Below, one piece after another: positions 35,055-48,650 of a DNA stretch of 64,000 nucleotides. The DNA is taken from contig CM052360.1 in NCBI GenBank assembly GCA_028551475.1, positions 19,332,501 to 19,396,500 on the forward strand, given 5' to 3'. Source of the DNA: Casuarina equisetifolia. Its lineage: Eukaryota > Streptophyta > Magnoliopsida > Fagales > Casuarinaceae. Below the pieces are notes generated by a model, which worked only from the letters and a program-made list of their open reading frames with translations, did no database searches and had not been told where the DNA came from. Each line of letters begins with the position of its first letter. Position 1 is the stretch's first letter. The position numbers and the translations under genes are program-made.

Positions 35055-38000
35055 CTAGAATGCACTCCAACTATCAGAGGTTCTCCTAGGAGTTTGACTG
35101 TCCAGCGACGTTCGAAATGGCCCGGATCCAAAAGGATCTGAATCATCGAAGGACGTGATTCCATGGCCTTGATTAAGGTCTCTACTGCTGTGAACTGAAT
35201 CAAATCGTGCTCCTGTCTCCCTCGAGGAAAAAAATCCAGAGTCCTGAGTGGAGCTGAATGAATCGAATCTTGAGAAGTTGTCAAAGGAAGGCCCAGACAA
35301 ATCAAACTTCTGCGGTGAATTGCTTGAACTAAAGAGTGGCGTGCTGGGAACAGAATCGTCAAAAGCAAACGAACTCTTCTTCTGGAAGAGGCTACCTGCA
35401 TGGGGTGACTCCGTCCAGACAGGGTTTAGACCAACGCGCGGTGACTCTGTCCAGATAGGATTTAGACCAACGCGCGGTGACTCTGTCCAGACAGGGTTTT
35501 GACCAACGTGCGGTGATTCTGTTCTGATGGGTTTCAGACCGAAGTTCCCAGATCCAAAGAAATCGTTATCACCATTTCTTTCATGATCAATATCCTATGA
35601 AATTAATGGCTTGTGTTAGAGAAGGCATTTTTATGTCATCATACCATAGTGGGCGTAAATATGGTTGACCAATCAAGGGTAAAGGAAAAAAAAATGGAAA
35701 TACATCAAAACAACGAATTTTAACGGAAGTTATTTTGGGAACTTCAGAAAATGTCCCATGATAGTAGCACGACAAGTTCCGTTTGCATACCTTGAAAGAA
35801 CTGTTTGCATTAAAGCCCCACACTGAGTCAACATCATCATTAGCGTCAAATGTTCCCCAATTTGGTTCATCAAAACTCTTATCACCAGAAAACAGAGACC
35901 CAGTGCCACCGTGATCACTGCACAAAACGTATCATTTAAAAATATAACCAAGATATAGATCGTAATTTTAAGGACTACGAAACTCATATATGGCAAAAAA
36001 AGAACAGATTAACGCTAAAGCTACGCCAGCAGGCTAGCCTGAAGACAAAGACCACGCAAGGACAACCAGGTGATTAAAAGAATGTGGGGTAAGGCTCAGA
36101 GATCAGACATGATAACTTTCTTCTAGTTTTTTCATTTTTCCTCTTTTCAAATATAACTTGTTGAAACAAATTGTGACAGGTAAAGCAATGCGATAGTAAA
36201 GAAAAAAAATCATGTAACTAGAGGTTGAGATAGGTCTATTTCTGATATGAACAACATGCCACATTGAGAAGTAAAATGCATCATATATCAACATAGAACG
36301 ATGAACCAATAACTTGCAAAAGCAAAGTACAAATCTCTATGAACAATTCAAAACTTCCAAACTACATCCTTAATAATTTCAAAAACATGGTTCTTGCATC
36401 AGGAGATGTCAATCCAAAAAGTATATGCTCCATCGAAAACTAAACAGAAATCTGAGAAGAATACCTTTGGTAATCTTTATCACGGGGTGAGACATCAGTA
36501 ACACTAGCTTTATCAAAGTTAGGATACGGAGATTCACTTGTTGGACTTTCTACCATACTTCTCATTGCGGGACTGCTAGGAGTACTTTTTGCCAAGTAAT
36601 CTTCACCTTTGTTATATGCTGATCCATTTTCAACTGCCTGTTCATCCATAATCTGAGGCTTTTCCGACTTAATATCAGCATTAGGTGAAGAAACAGCCAA
36701 AGGACTCTCCACTGTGGAGGCCTTTTCATTCCTAACTGATTTACATTTCTCCCTTGGTGGTGCTATGGTGTTTTGCACATCAAGAGTAAGCTCTTTCACA
36801 AAAGTGAACCCTGAAAATTGGAAATTATGGATATTAATCTCCAATCCTAAGCCTTAAGAACAGAAAACTACCACATGCAACTATTTTCACCTCTGGTTTA
36901 CAGAAATTAAGCCACAACCACAACGTCATTACCAAAAGGGCAGCACCAAAATGTGCACGGTCATATATATTGAAACCAACATTCTGGTGCAACATCACAT
37001 GGCATCAAATGTTTGGCAAAATGATGGATTGCATACTCAAAGAAGATTACCGCCTAGTATGCCTCACCAAGAACTCCTTTAAGCTAAAAAGTGAAAGACT
37101 ACCTTAATCCTGTATGGAATTCTTTTTGCTTACCTTCATCTTCAAACTTATCCCAATCTTCATCCCAGTCAGCAGCACCCTCTTGGATACCAGGTTGCCA
37201 GCCTAAAAGTTATAATAATAAAGTAAATGAGATGGGAAAAAACTTCAGGTGACTGGAAAGCAATACAGCACAACAAAAACACTTCAAAAAGCAAAAATTG
37301 TAACAAACAGAGAAGGCAAAGCTAGGACAACTCCAGCAAGACAAATAGTAAGGCACTGGGATTGAAGCTCAGAAGATGGAGAAATAACAATCTAATGATT
37401 TGAGCAGCAATGTCCAATTATAAAACCAACGTTTTAAATAAAAATAATCTGACCTTAATACGTGGCTACTACTTCCCCAGAAAATAATGGCAAGATGGCT
37501 GTTAAGAAGTCACACTTAATGAACAGGAATGAAAATTCTGACCAGTTGCATAGGGAAAAATTTCATCCCCAGCAAAAATATAGTTTCTTGCCCTATAGAA
37601 GATAATAATAACTTGAACGGGTGGAAAGTCTCATTTGACAAGTGCCCACTGTTATTTATTAGCAACCAAAAAGGATTCACACATGGTTTTAAGGGGCAGT
37701 TAAAAACTGACAACTTCAAGGAACTTGCCTAAAAGTTTGCATTCTACATTATAAAATTACTTCAGCAAAAGAGTGGGAAATGTTCAATCAAAAGTTTTGA
37801 AAATGATACGAGAGTTGGTGAAAAACATGCTTACCACAAGTCTTAACTTCCTACCAGTCTTTATTCTTCTAGAATTCTATTATATTACTGAAATTGGCTT
37901 TAAAGTTTTTTATTCCTGTATAATTCCTCCACTTTTCAAATCTCTACTTAATTCTGCTTCTTATACTGGAACATACAGGTAGCAATAATTCCCATGAGTT

Positions 38001-41000
38001 ATGAAGTTCACAAATACTCTTCACCCTCCAAAATGAAAGACAAATTCACGGTAAAATATTCATGTAGATGCCATATAACAAAGCTAAAATATGGAGGATG
38101 ACTGGAAACGCCCAACTCGGAGAAGGGAACCAAAACACAGGGAAAGCATGACTGAAACTCACCAAAGGGAAGCTCAGTTAAGGTTGTTGGTTTTGCCCGT
38201 AATCCATACTTCTTACAACGTTCATTTAAAGTTTTCACTAGCTCATCAAGATCTGACTGGATATGATCAACACGATCCTGAAAAACACAGTTGCAAATGG
38301 GCTTGAGAAAGTTCTCAGATGACCTGCATGGCATCAAATTTGCTAAGAGATACCTGAAGAACACCGTCAGCACTGCCATCTTGTTCCATCTTAACAATTG
38401 CCTGATATAGTTCCATTTTTTTCTCCTAAAATAAATAGCATAAGATTTATTAATGTTGATCTAACAAAAATGGCAGCATAATCACACAATGCCAATACTA
38501 GAACAGCCAACAGGTTGCCCCTTGTAGGTAGATCATGAAAAGAAAAGACACCTGTAAATCACGAAACGTGGATTCTTCAATAGTTAACCTGGAGGCTACA
38601 TCTCCAGATTGCTTGTATTTCTCTTCATATTTCTTGGCCAGGGACTCAACCTGAAACACTGATATTATTCACCGAGTACATAACATAAAAAGAAAGATGG
38701 GAAATATACAAAAAGTACTGCATACAAAATATACCTCACGCTTATCTGCCGATGTCCTTTCTGTAATCTCATTAAGGCGATTGTCACATTTGCTCTTGTA
38801 TAGAACCTTGCATCAAAGTGAAAAGGAAATTTAGAGGAACCTAGCAAAATAACTAAGCATCATTGTCTCTAATTCCACTAGCAAACTGTGGAACTGCAGA
38901 CAAAAAGAACAAGCATCTAATTCCAGCCATCCAGAAAGAAGCATATATAAGTTCCAAGAAAGAAACGTGATATCTTTACAAATATGGTCCACCTCAATCC
39001 AGATTGCAATCAGGAATCTGTCCAGGAAAAAGGAACAGTTTACAAAAAAAAATTCACATAGAAGTGGATTAGACCACCAAATACATATATTTGTAATTAC
39101 TCTCAAAATACTTGCCTTCCAATTATCATAACTGCAATATCACATGCTACAGGGTTCTAATCCTCAAGAGAAATACATATATGGAAAGCTGCTCATATTT
39201 GCCTTATTAAACAGCGCTAAGTCAGATCATTCACACTTTTCTAACATCTAGATCAATGTAATTCATTTGCACATGCAAAAGCTACATAATGTGATGAGTG
39301 GCTCTCTTTGCTAATTGATCACAAGTTAATCATGAGCAACTGATATTCCAGAGAAAGAAGTTCTCAACAACCAACATAAAACAATTAGATCCACAGGAAC
39401 ATACGTGAGTACACACATCACATGCCAAATAAGCTGCAGAAAAGAAAGGTAAAGAAAGAACAGCAATAAATACTCACAAGTTTCTGCATTTGAACACGGT
39501 AAAACTCAATTTTCTGTCTAGAATCCAAAATTTCTTTCTCCAATTCTTCTACCTACAATGAAATAAATGTTCAGATGAGATCAATGCTCAGCACCCTTAA
39601 AAGATAGGAACATAACACCAATGAAAAAATAGAAAAGCTCCAGCTGAAAGAGGAAGAAAATATAACTCAAGTCTGCACCAAGCTAGGCCCCAAACACATT
39701 CAAAGATGACTATCGGTATGGTGGCTAATCATTTCCAAGTAATATTTTGAAGTTCAATGTCACAAGAGAAGGATTAATGTCACCTTAATGCCGGTCTTCA
39801 AATAGGAAAAATGAATAAAAGGAAATAAAAGTGGAGAAAAATTGAAACATAACTTCATGGTAGAAAACCATGTCACCAAATAATATGTTGCTTCAGAGCA
39901 ACTCCAAAACCCCGAGTTGGTTGGTCATGTAAATTGCAAGTAACAATAAGCCCATAAAACAGAAACCAGAGGATATGGTCCGCAAAAAATTAGACAGAAT
40001 TCCTTGCAAAACTAAACTGCAATTTGACATTAGATGTAGATATTTTTCACTGCTAAATGAAAGGATGAAGAATATATGTTTTAGTTGAAAAGAATACATG
40101 AAGGAGAGGAAGAACAAGAAACTCTTACTAAACTGAATTGGATGTTTTTGGAACAAATGGATAAAAGGACAAACAGAAAGAAACACGCAGGCCCAACATG
40201 GTTGAACACTTGTTTATCTACCTAGTTGATCATAAAATCTTTACTTGTTCAACTTTTATCCTTAGTTGCATCAAAGCATAGAATTGTACAGGTCGGGTAA
40301 ATATTTAGAGCAAGCAGAGATCCAAACATGAGAACCCAGCGCCCACCCCACACAAAAAAAAAAGACTCTAAAAAGGTTAAAATGGATCAAGTAATGAGGT
40401 GATGCAGGAAACCCAGATAGATTAATTACCTTTTTATCAGCCTCCGTCACTTCTTGGAGCTTTGCGTTAAGTGATTTCTGCTCCTCCGTACTGAGTTGAT
40501 TTACAACATGTTGCTCTAATACTGGAACTTTTGGCTTCTGCTGATTGACCTGTGACCCTTCAGTATGATGAACTGCAACTGGCCTTGGCGGCTTTCCTGC
40601 ACCAGCCGGTGGTAAGTGCCGAGCACCAGAACTAGGCATCCCTTGTTGTTGTTGGTGATGAAAACCTTTAGACCAAAAAGGGTAAAGATTGGGACTAATA
40701 TCCAACAAATTGTGCCAGTTGAAATTAACCAAATGACTCATAGTGCAGAAAAGTACCAGGTACTGGTTGCCATGCTGTGTTGCCGTAGTTATTCATTGTT
40801 TGGCTAGGGTTAGGTAAATCGACCTTAATGCTCTCTGGAAGCACTGCTGGAAGAGGACGTCCTTCCCTATACCGTTCCATCAAATACAAAGCAGTACAGA
40901 ACTCCCTGAGAGAGAGCATACTATCATTATCCTGATCAGATAAGTCCCAAACCTGCTTTAAGATCTCTGACAAATATAAACAACACAAAAGGTGAGAACA

Positions 41001-43553
41001 AGATCATCACGGGATTGAAAGCTGCCATAAAGAAATTATCTTCATAAAAAACACAAAAGAAATTACACCAAAAAAATGATCTAGCCTCAATCAGCACCGA
41101 TACTATGTTCACTATTTGCAGAGGAGAATGAAAATAAAATCAACCGAAATTAGAATTTCGACAGTATCAAGCACAACATTTCCCAGCCCAATAACTTACA
41201 GGCTTGAGAAAGAAAATACTCCATTGCCATCAAGTAAATAGTAGCAACATCAATCATTTTATTTGTTACATGATAGAAAGCTAGCTCATACAACAAAAGT
41301 CTCATGAGATGGGGGTAGCACAATCTCATGAGAGCTTTGAATATTTTATGGCTCTAAGAATGAAGAGATTCTGCAGTACATAAAAGCAAAATATGTGACC
41401 AGTAGCCAAGCGCCACCTACATTAATGGCATATATCAGATGATCTTCACTGTTCCATTGGGAAATTGGGCACCTAAAGTCATAATCTGAACAACATGAAT
41501 AGGAACTACAAAATATGTAACAAAATAATAATCAAAAAATTGGAAATGTAACAAAATAATAACCACAGCAATCCAAAATCAAAGATATAGAAATTGAAAG
41601 CCTAAACGATTGTATCTGTTTTCATAGTGTCTAAAATACAAGAAGCAGAAAACTATGATAAACCACATTGCCATATTATTGAATGGCATAAAGCCCAAAG
41701 ATAAATTCCATAATGAGATAATAGCTCTACCTCTGGGCAATCGCCAACTCAGAAATAAATTGCGAGCCTCTTCACCAGTGATTTTCCCATCTCTGTCTTT
41801 GTCTACTTCCACAAACACTTTAGTGTACTTCTGAACATTAGTCGGAGTCATCCTAGGCCAGACCGACTGGGATTGACTGGAAACAGAATTGTCAGCTCCA
41901 AGCGCTATTCCAGATGAATTAGATGCAGAAGTATTCTGCGCAGAGACCTTCTGAATCTGATTCTCAAGTGACTGTGCCCGCTGAATCTGAGCACCAACAG
42001 GTTGCCTTGTGACTGAATTCTGCAAAGAATCAAGTGCATTTGGCCTAGCAGAAGGCTGAGTTCCAGCAGATACTGGAACAACTGTTGGAACAACTGTCGA
42101 TGAGGCCTGCACATTATTGGCAGAAATGGTATGCGAAGAAGAAACTGGCACTGGTTGAGATTGGGTAGCAGAAAAAACATCACCTCCAAAAATCGAGTCA
42201 GAAGCAAACCCATTGCCAGATACAGTAGATGCTTGAGAATCCTTAGCTGGTCCTGATGGTTTTATTCCAGGTGTTGCTTGTTGTCTAGGTGGCAGTTCAG
42301 CAGTTGCTACCCCAAATTCATCACCAGTTATAGAGGGACTCATCCCACTGACTGGAACTTGTGAGGAAGTTCCTGGTGAAGCTGCACCTCTCACTCCACC
42401 TACCCAGTCATTTGAGTTGCCCATGTTTACAGGATGAGGCCCAGTCACAGTTCCTACACCAGGTAATCCTTGAAAGCCAACACCTTGTGTTGGATGGGAG
42501 CCGGAAGCAGATATTGATTGTGGAGGCCTTACCAACTGGCCTGGTTGCACAGAAAGGTGCTGTTGGTTCACACCAGCATGAGGAGGTACCTGTGGTCCTC
42601 TAAACCCAAGGTTTTGTGCGGACGCTGGAGCAACAACACCAACCTGGGTAGGCACAGCCACAGAAGAATTGAACTGAGTAGGTGCAGCCACAGAAGAACT
42701 GAACTGAGTAGGCACAGCCATGGAAGACTTGAATGAAGGAGTAGGTGTAGCTGCAGAAGAATTGAACTGAGTTGGTGCAGTCATGGAAGAATTCAACTGA
42801 GGAGTGGACACTGCCATGGAAGAATTCACTTGAGCGGGCACAGGCGTGGAAGAATTCAGCTGAGTGGGCACAGCGACAGAAGAATTCAGCTGAGAAGTGG
42901 GTGCAGCAGCAGAAGAATTGAACTGAGAAGTAGGTGAACCAACAGCAGTAAGATTGATCTGTGGTGCAGGTATTTTAGCTGAAGCTGGACTATATAATGC
43001 CGCATTCACAATATCAGGAGTCAGTTCTCGCTTATTTTGTGCCACAGTGACAAGTTTAAGAGCATTATAGAATTCTGCACGACCAAGGAAATTACTCTGG
43101 CTCCGGTTCGCAATTGCCCAGATCTGCAGAAAAAGAGAAGATGCAAATATGTACTGAAGCCAACAGAATCATCTACTTCTCAAGTTCATTCCATCCAGAA
43201 TTATATTTTGCTTGCTTCAAGAGAAAACTAATCACCAAAGGGGATGCAACAGCCATGTGCACAAAAAGTACACAGGGAAAAAAAAAATTTTAAAAAAAAA
43301 AAGAATTAACAAGCACTTAAGGTTTATGGTAAAGAATGCCTGAGAAATCAAGTAATTAAGCGGAGTAAGGAAACTTCACTCCTGCCTATGAACAAGACTT
43401 GACACTCAAGAAAGAAGACTTGACACATTGCTCAGACAACTCTATAACTAGGCACATAACTTCAATTTATTGTACTTTTTTATCCTCAAACTACCACGCC
43501 AACTAATGAAGACCCATTTCGTTGAATGAATAGAATCTTATAAAGACCAGAAA

Positions 43554-43591
<38 letters not shown>

Positions 43592-45259
43592 TCAGAAATG
43601 CAATCACAGATGACCCATGGACTCTCATCTCTCTTGCACATATACACTTCCCCACAAGTTGCACTCTGATAAGCAAGTTGTCCCCTATGAGAACTTCCTA
43701 AAGAGCAGCATTTGATATAGGGGGAAGAAACAATCAACTCAAGCAAGATTGTCAATAATCCAATTACAAGTCCTCTTGCTCCATCGCAGAGATACCTTCT
43801 GATCTGATTGAACCACAAATACTTTCTAAGTAGCATGTCACCTCCATCACATATCCTCTCCAACCCCACAAAAGTTGATCCATCAACAAAGTAGAAAAAA
43901 AGGGGGGATAAAATAAATGCAATTTCAATTATCAATTGTAAGGAGGCTCTAAAATTTAAAGCAACAAACGGAAGACACTTTGGACCTAAACAAGCAGCTA
44001 ATATAATAGTTTGAATCTATAAATACGTCAAAACACAGGCTTGTCACTCCCCACGTTGTCCTTGAAGTGCACATGCACCACAAATGAGGCCCTTAGCCAA
44101 CGTATTCCAACACTTTTTTCTTTTCAACCACCCTTTTCCAATACTCCTGTACAGACCAACCCTGTGAGAGCCCCTCATTTCCAGCAAGCATGATCCAACG
44201 CAACCAACCAATACTGTAGACCCACTATCATTTTTGTTAACCAAGGGCTCGTCCTCCCAATAATAAAATCCCAAAGCTACTTACTGAAAAACAAGAGCCA
44301 AAGCATCTTCTCTATGGAATTCCCAAAATTTTACTTCCACTGCCAGAAATCTTAACTCATTGACACAAATACTTTTCCTAATTATATAAAAAAGAAATAA
44401 TTAGAATAGTGAGTCGTAATTGTTAAATTTCCAGCTCTGTCTATGCATTTCAAAAAGGGATCAACATGATTAAAAGTGTCTATTATATGAACTACATAGT
44501 TCTTCAATACAAGTCCTTTGCTTGAGTTGCATGTGACATATAACTCCGAAGTAAAGCATTCTCAAAAAGCCCTACTCTACTTCTAGTCCACTGGAAATAA
44601 AAAAATAAAAAAACTATTATACATCCAATCCCAAAGACATTTACACTCCCAACTTTACTCGAATCAGATTTGTTCTGAACAACCATCCGGTTATCGACAG
44701 CTCAAATACCTTACAGGTATTATGATGCACAAACTGAGTGTTGTACTCTGCCTTCTACATTGCCAAATTAACAAACAAACCGTTCAAAGACCCATTTGAG
44801 AAAATCACATTTCTAGGCTACCTTGGGAGGACAATCTCCTCAAAACATCGGCGGAACCGGGTACAATGAATGAACACCCAAATAGAGTAACAGCAACGCA
44901 CAACGTAGACGTACTAAAATCCGTGAAAAGCAAACCCCAATTTGCCCACCCGAATTCGAATGTCAAAAACCCTTGCACTAACTATAGAATTATGCAACCC
45001 CAAGCTAACATTAACACCTCATGTCACTCGCAGACTACAACTCCTAATCAATCTGATCCATAGCACCACAAATTCAACTAAACCACACACACCTAGAGAA
45101 GAGAATAAGAGAGAGGGTTACCTGCGCAAGAACCTGCTTGGACAATCCAGAGCCTTGGAAGAAGGCGACAGCCTCGGCACCGCTGATACGGCCATCGCGG
45201 TCCAAATCGGCCCGCCAGAAATACGCATCGAAGAGATCCACATTCGGCCCCGACGCCAT
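35055..45259 (-). CDS. EH-domain endocytic protein, AtEH/Pan1 type (TPLATE complex subunit)
   Basis: Thirteen coding exons, all with GT-AG borders and consistent phases: 45259-45122, 43123-41731, 40966-40757, 40665-40430, 39552-39478, 38806-38735, 38650-38552, 38425-38354, 38277-38163, 37202-37134, 36810-36465, 35917-35791, 35594-35055; total 1163 aa. Plant AtEH1/AtEH2-Pan1 proteins belong to the TPLATE complex, which starts clathrin-mediated endocytosis at the plasma membrane. EH1 (residues ~5-95) has a canonical EF-hand loop at 18-29 (DLDRDGRISGAE). A Ser/Asn/Pro/Gln-rich linker follows, then EH2 (~470-565) with loops at 487-498 and 521-532. A coiled coil spans ~625-795, an acidic DWDEDWD patch lies near 815-821, and an Ser/Phe-rich tail follows. 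Start: MASGPNVDLFDAYF is the usual EH N-terminus. Intron 1 is ~2 kb. The tail carries a 12-residue repeat. The gene is probably intact. Confidence 0.93.
35404..35544 (-). repeat. 36-bp tandem repeat in last exon of EH gene
   Basis: Units 35404-35439, 35440-35475 and 35476-35511 plus a diverged fourth (35512-35544) encode repeats of TESPRVGLNPVW. The first two units are most alike, suggesting recent slippage or unequal exchange. Confidence 0.9.
42640..42940 (-). repeat. Degenerate NSS/PTQ repeat in EH gene exon 2
   Basis: About nine tandem units of 12-13 codons of the form FNSSxAxPTQ encode a low-complexity linker between EH1 and EH2. Units vary in length and sequence but keep the reading frame. 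Confidence 0.85.
43556..43590. repeat. (GA)n microsatellite in intron 1 of EH gene
   Basis: About 17 uninterrupted GA units on plus (TC in the transcript of the minus-strand gene), lying inside intron 1. Confidence 0.95.
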
Positions 45260-47734
45260 GTGCGTGGATTCAACAGCACCGCCCGATCCCGTTCGGCCTC
45301 TCGCGGATCAGAGCATGAAATCACCGCCAACCGAGCACGCGCGCATCAGAGATGGCGGGGGTCCCGCGAAGCACCGTAACAAATCCAATGATTGGTTCCG
45401 GCCTCTGTTTCTGTGAAATTTTCCGATTCGAAGGACGATATAGAGACATCAACAAGAAGCCTGAAGCTTGAAATGATCGATGCTTTCCATACCAGTTTCT
45501 AAGGACTAAAATGACCTCCCTCTCCTCATCATATTTCCGTACTAGGATTAGCCCCCACTCACCAACTCATCCGGAATTTTCCTTTTTAAAAAATAAAAAT
45601 CTTTTCTTAGATCCAGTATATCTAATTTTTCATCTTAATCCGATTTCTCATTTTTCTCTTTTAATCATATGAGTTACAACTCTATTATATCTAATTTTTC
45701 ATGGTAATACGATTTCTCATTTTTCTCTTTTAATCATTTGAATTGCTATTAATAAAATTTATTAAGGTATCATATTTGTTTTATTAAAAAAAATCATTTA
45801 CATTTGATATATTTTTATTTTTATCCTAATCATTTATTAATGTCTACAGTTATTTTTTTACTTGTGTACTATAGTGACATTAAGAATATTTGGAAATTTC
45901 GTTAAACTTTAATTTAGATAATACAACAAATATTGATTTAATAAATAAGATCAATGAGATAACTTTTTGAAATCAGATTTATTGTAGTGGAAATGAAGGC
46001 CAAAAGTTAACTTAACTTCATGTTATATTTGGGAAAGGGTGTTAATTAGGTTTTCTTTATGCGAAGTGGGATTGACAGCATATGTTTTAATCTTGTAATT
46101 AATTATGTATTTAAGGTTCCTTTAATATCACTTGAAAAAATTAATAATCAAAAAAATGCAATAAAAGGTTATCCATAACACAAAAAGAAAAAGAAATGGG
46201 TGCATTTCATTCCATTTATTAAGATTTGTTAGACAATAACAAAAAAAGGGAAGCAAACAATAAAAGAAAATTGATCAAAATTATCACATTAGATTAGAGG
46301 AAGAACTAACTCTAATATGTTTAGATTTACCTCTTAAAATGTCTCACTAAGAAAGAAAGTTGTTAAAAATTATGACATATATTACAAGTGTTCTCTTTTC
46401 CAATATAATGTTCTATTATTTAATATTTTTACTTACAAAAACTGCAAATATTCATTTTTTTTATTTTTTTAAGCAAGTGAAGCACATTACGCAAAAAATG
46501 TTGCTAATGAACTTCCACTGGAAGTCCAACTTGGTCACGTTCAATATTCACTAGCATAATTCTTTAGAAATAAAACTTTCAAGGAATGAAATGTCTTTTT
46601 CTGCTTTTTAAGGCGGTGAATGCATAAGAATGTGAGACTTGTGACCAATGGGTACGTGGGCCCGTCCCTATTCAACCGGGATATTTTATTTTCCTGAGGG
46701 TCGGATATTACTATAGAATAAAGGATGAAAAATTAACACGCTTAAATCCTCACGGAAAAACACGTGTTTTAAAGGATTATTTACGGCAAAACCTGTAATA
46801 TAGTTCAAAGCTAATGTAAAATTGTTGAAACATTTATCGTATTTTGAGATTATGAACAGTTTATATTAACTCTAGTGACACTACGGTATTCTTAATTCAA
46901 TTTTTTTTTTTTTTTGTGTACAGAGTTGCGAAAGAGACACTAAACTGATTATACAACAGCAGAAAATTCTTTGAACTAACAAACACCTGTAAAGATGAAA
47001 CGGCGGATCAAAAGTTAACAATGTTGTCAAAAAAAAAAAAGCAGAACGACAAGTAAAGCTACGTTTCGGCTCAAAACCCTATCATTGCTGTGAGGGGGAT
47101 AGCTATGCATATTTAGCTCAAACATATAGTCCTTCTAATAATAAGTTGTGTCGTAAGTCAATTTAAATGTATTTTATAGGAAAATAGTAAGTTTTGTAGC
47201 TCTTTTTTATTTTTATTTTTTTAATATTATAATGTACACAACCAACTTATATACATAGAGTGTCAAACCTAGACTTTATAGTCAAAACTCTCACTAACTC
47301 ACTACTAAATTAGCTAACTAAGCAACTATATAGTCTATTAGAAAATTGTTGTTTAAGAAGTTCATTACTAAATTCATAAGGTGACTCAAAGGTTAGTGAC
47401 ATATATTATTGTATAAACAATAATTTGAATATATTCTTTAATAGTGTGAAATTTATTGATCATGTCTTCAAATTATCGGACCATTATAGTATTCCATTAA
47501 GTGGGCAACACATGGGCTTAAGTTAATAAAAGCCCATATGAGCATCAAGAGGAATCCTAATTTTGATGCCATTTTAAAAAAAGTTTATTATTCAATCTAA
47601 ACATATATTTAAAAGATGATAAAATTTATCATTATCTAAATAAGAATTTAATATATTCATTACCAACTTAGAACTCATTTGCCTCATCTTAACAATTATT
47701 GTGGCATACCTTATAATAGATCAGACATGCAAAC
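45260..47734. other. AT-rich intergenic, no gene seen
   Basis: Upstream flank of the EH gene followed by strongly AT-rich sequence with many homopolymer runs. The Kozak-proximal 45260-45420 part is GC-richer and probably holds the EH gene promoter and leader. No other feature can be supported. Confidence 0.5.
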
Positions 47735-48650
47735 ATTATATGTCTCTCAACTCTTATTGTCACCAAAGATCTCCTATACATTCTTAATGAGGCAAAAAGC
47801 ACCAAGTGCCATGAGGGAGTGGAAAGCATCAGCGTGAACTAACTTGACCAGTCAACAAAAGGCATTTGTGATTCCGTCGATGATAAGCAATGCATCAGCC
47901 TTCAAGTCAAGAAGGACATGATGATTGGACAACCAAAACTTGCTCTTCTTTGTGGCCATGTGGGTAGTGGGGGATCCATTAACCCTATGAAAGAAGGGAT
48001 CAAAAGTTTTGGCCAAAAACGCCCAACTAGGACAAAAACAAAAAGATAATCTTGATGAAACCTAGTTGCTTCAACTTGGAAAAATTGCTCAATTTACATT
48101 GCCATTGGTATTACACAAACATCTTTTGATCCCATGACATTGCTTCTTATTAGTTTGTGGCTTAGATAGTGGTGGACATAGCCCGTGCAAATGTCAAACA
48201 TATGTTAACTCTTATCATCACTAAAGAGCTCCCATGCATTCTTGATGAGGTAAAAAGCACCAAGTGCTGTGGGGGCTTCACCAGTCAACAAAAGGCGTCA
48301 GTGATGGCGTTGACACTAAGAGATATGTTAGCCTTCAAATTGAGAATAACACGGTGATCGAGAAACCTAGCCTTGCTCTTCTTAGTGGCCATGTAGTGCA
48401 CACAATAGGTGGCATGGGATTTGTTGACACCACAAAAGAAAGGATCAAGAGTCTTGGCCAAAAGTGCCAATCTGGGGCCAAAACAAAATGATCAGTTTTG
48501 ATGAAACCTAGTTGCTTGTACTAGGATGAACTGCTCAATTCACATTGTCGTCGGTATTATGCAAACATCCTTTGATCCTATAGCATTGTTTCTTCTCGAT
48601 CTATGGAGTGGATAGTGGTGGATGTAGCCCATGTAAATGTCATACTTTTG
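47735..48650. repeat. ~458-bp tandem duplication of a gene-like fragment
   Basis: Two diverged units (about 47735-48192 and 48193-48650) align throughout: TTCTTAATGAGGCAAAAAGC at 47781 and its match at 48239; CTTGATGAAACCTAGTTGCTT; TAGTGGTGGA. On the minus strand both units can be read as related peptide-like text (ATKKSKFWLSNHHVLLDLKA / MATKKSKARFLDHRVILNLK). The ancestor may therefore have been coding. No family is recognised. Confidence 0.8.

Noticed and set aside
43486-43935. 149-codon minus ORF inside the EH gene region
   Set aside because: It lies wholly in intron 1, contains the (GA)n microsatellite and has no domain.
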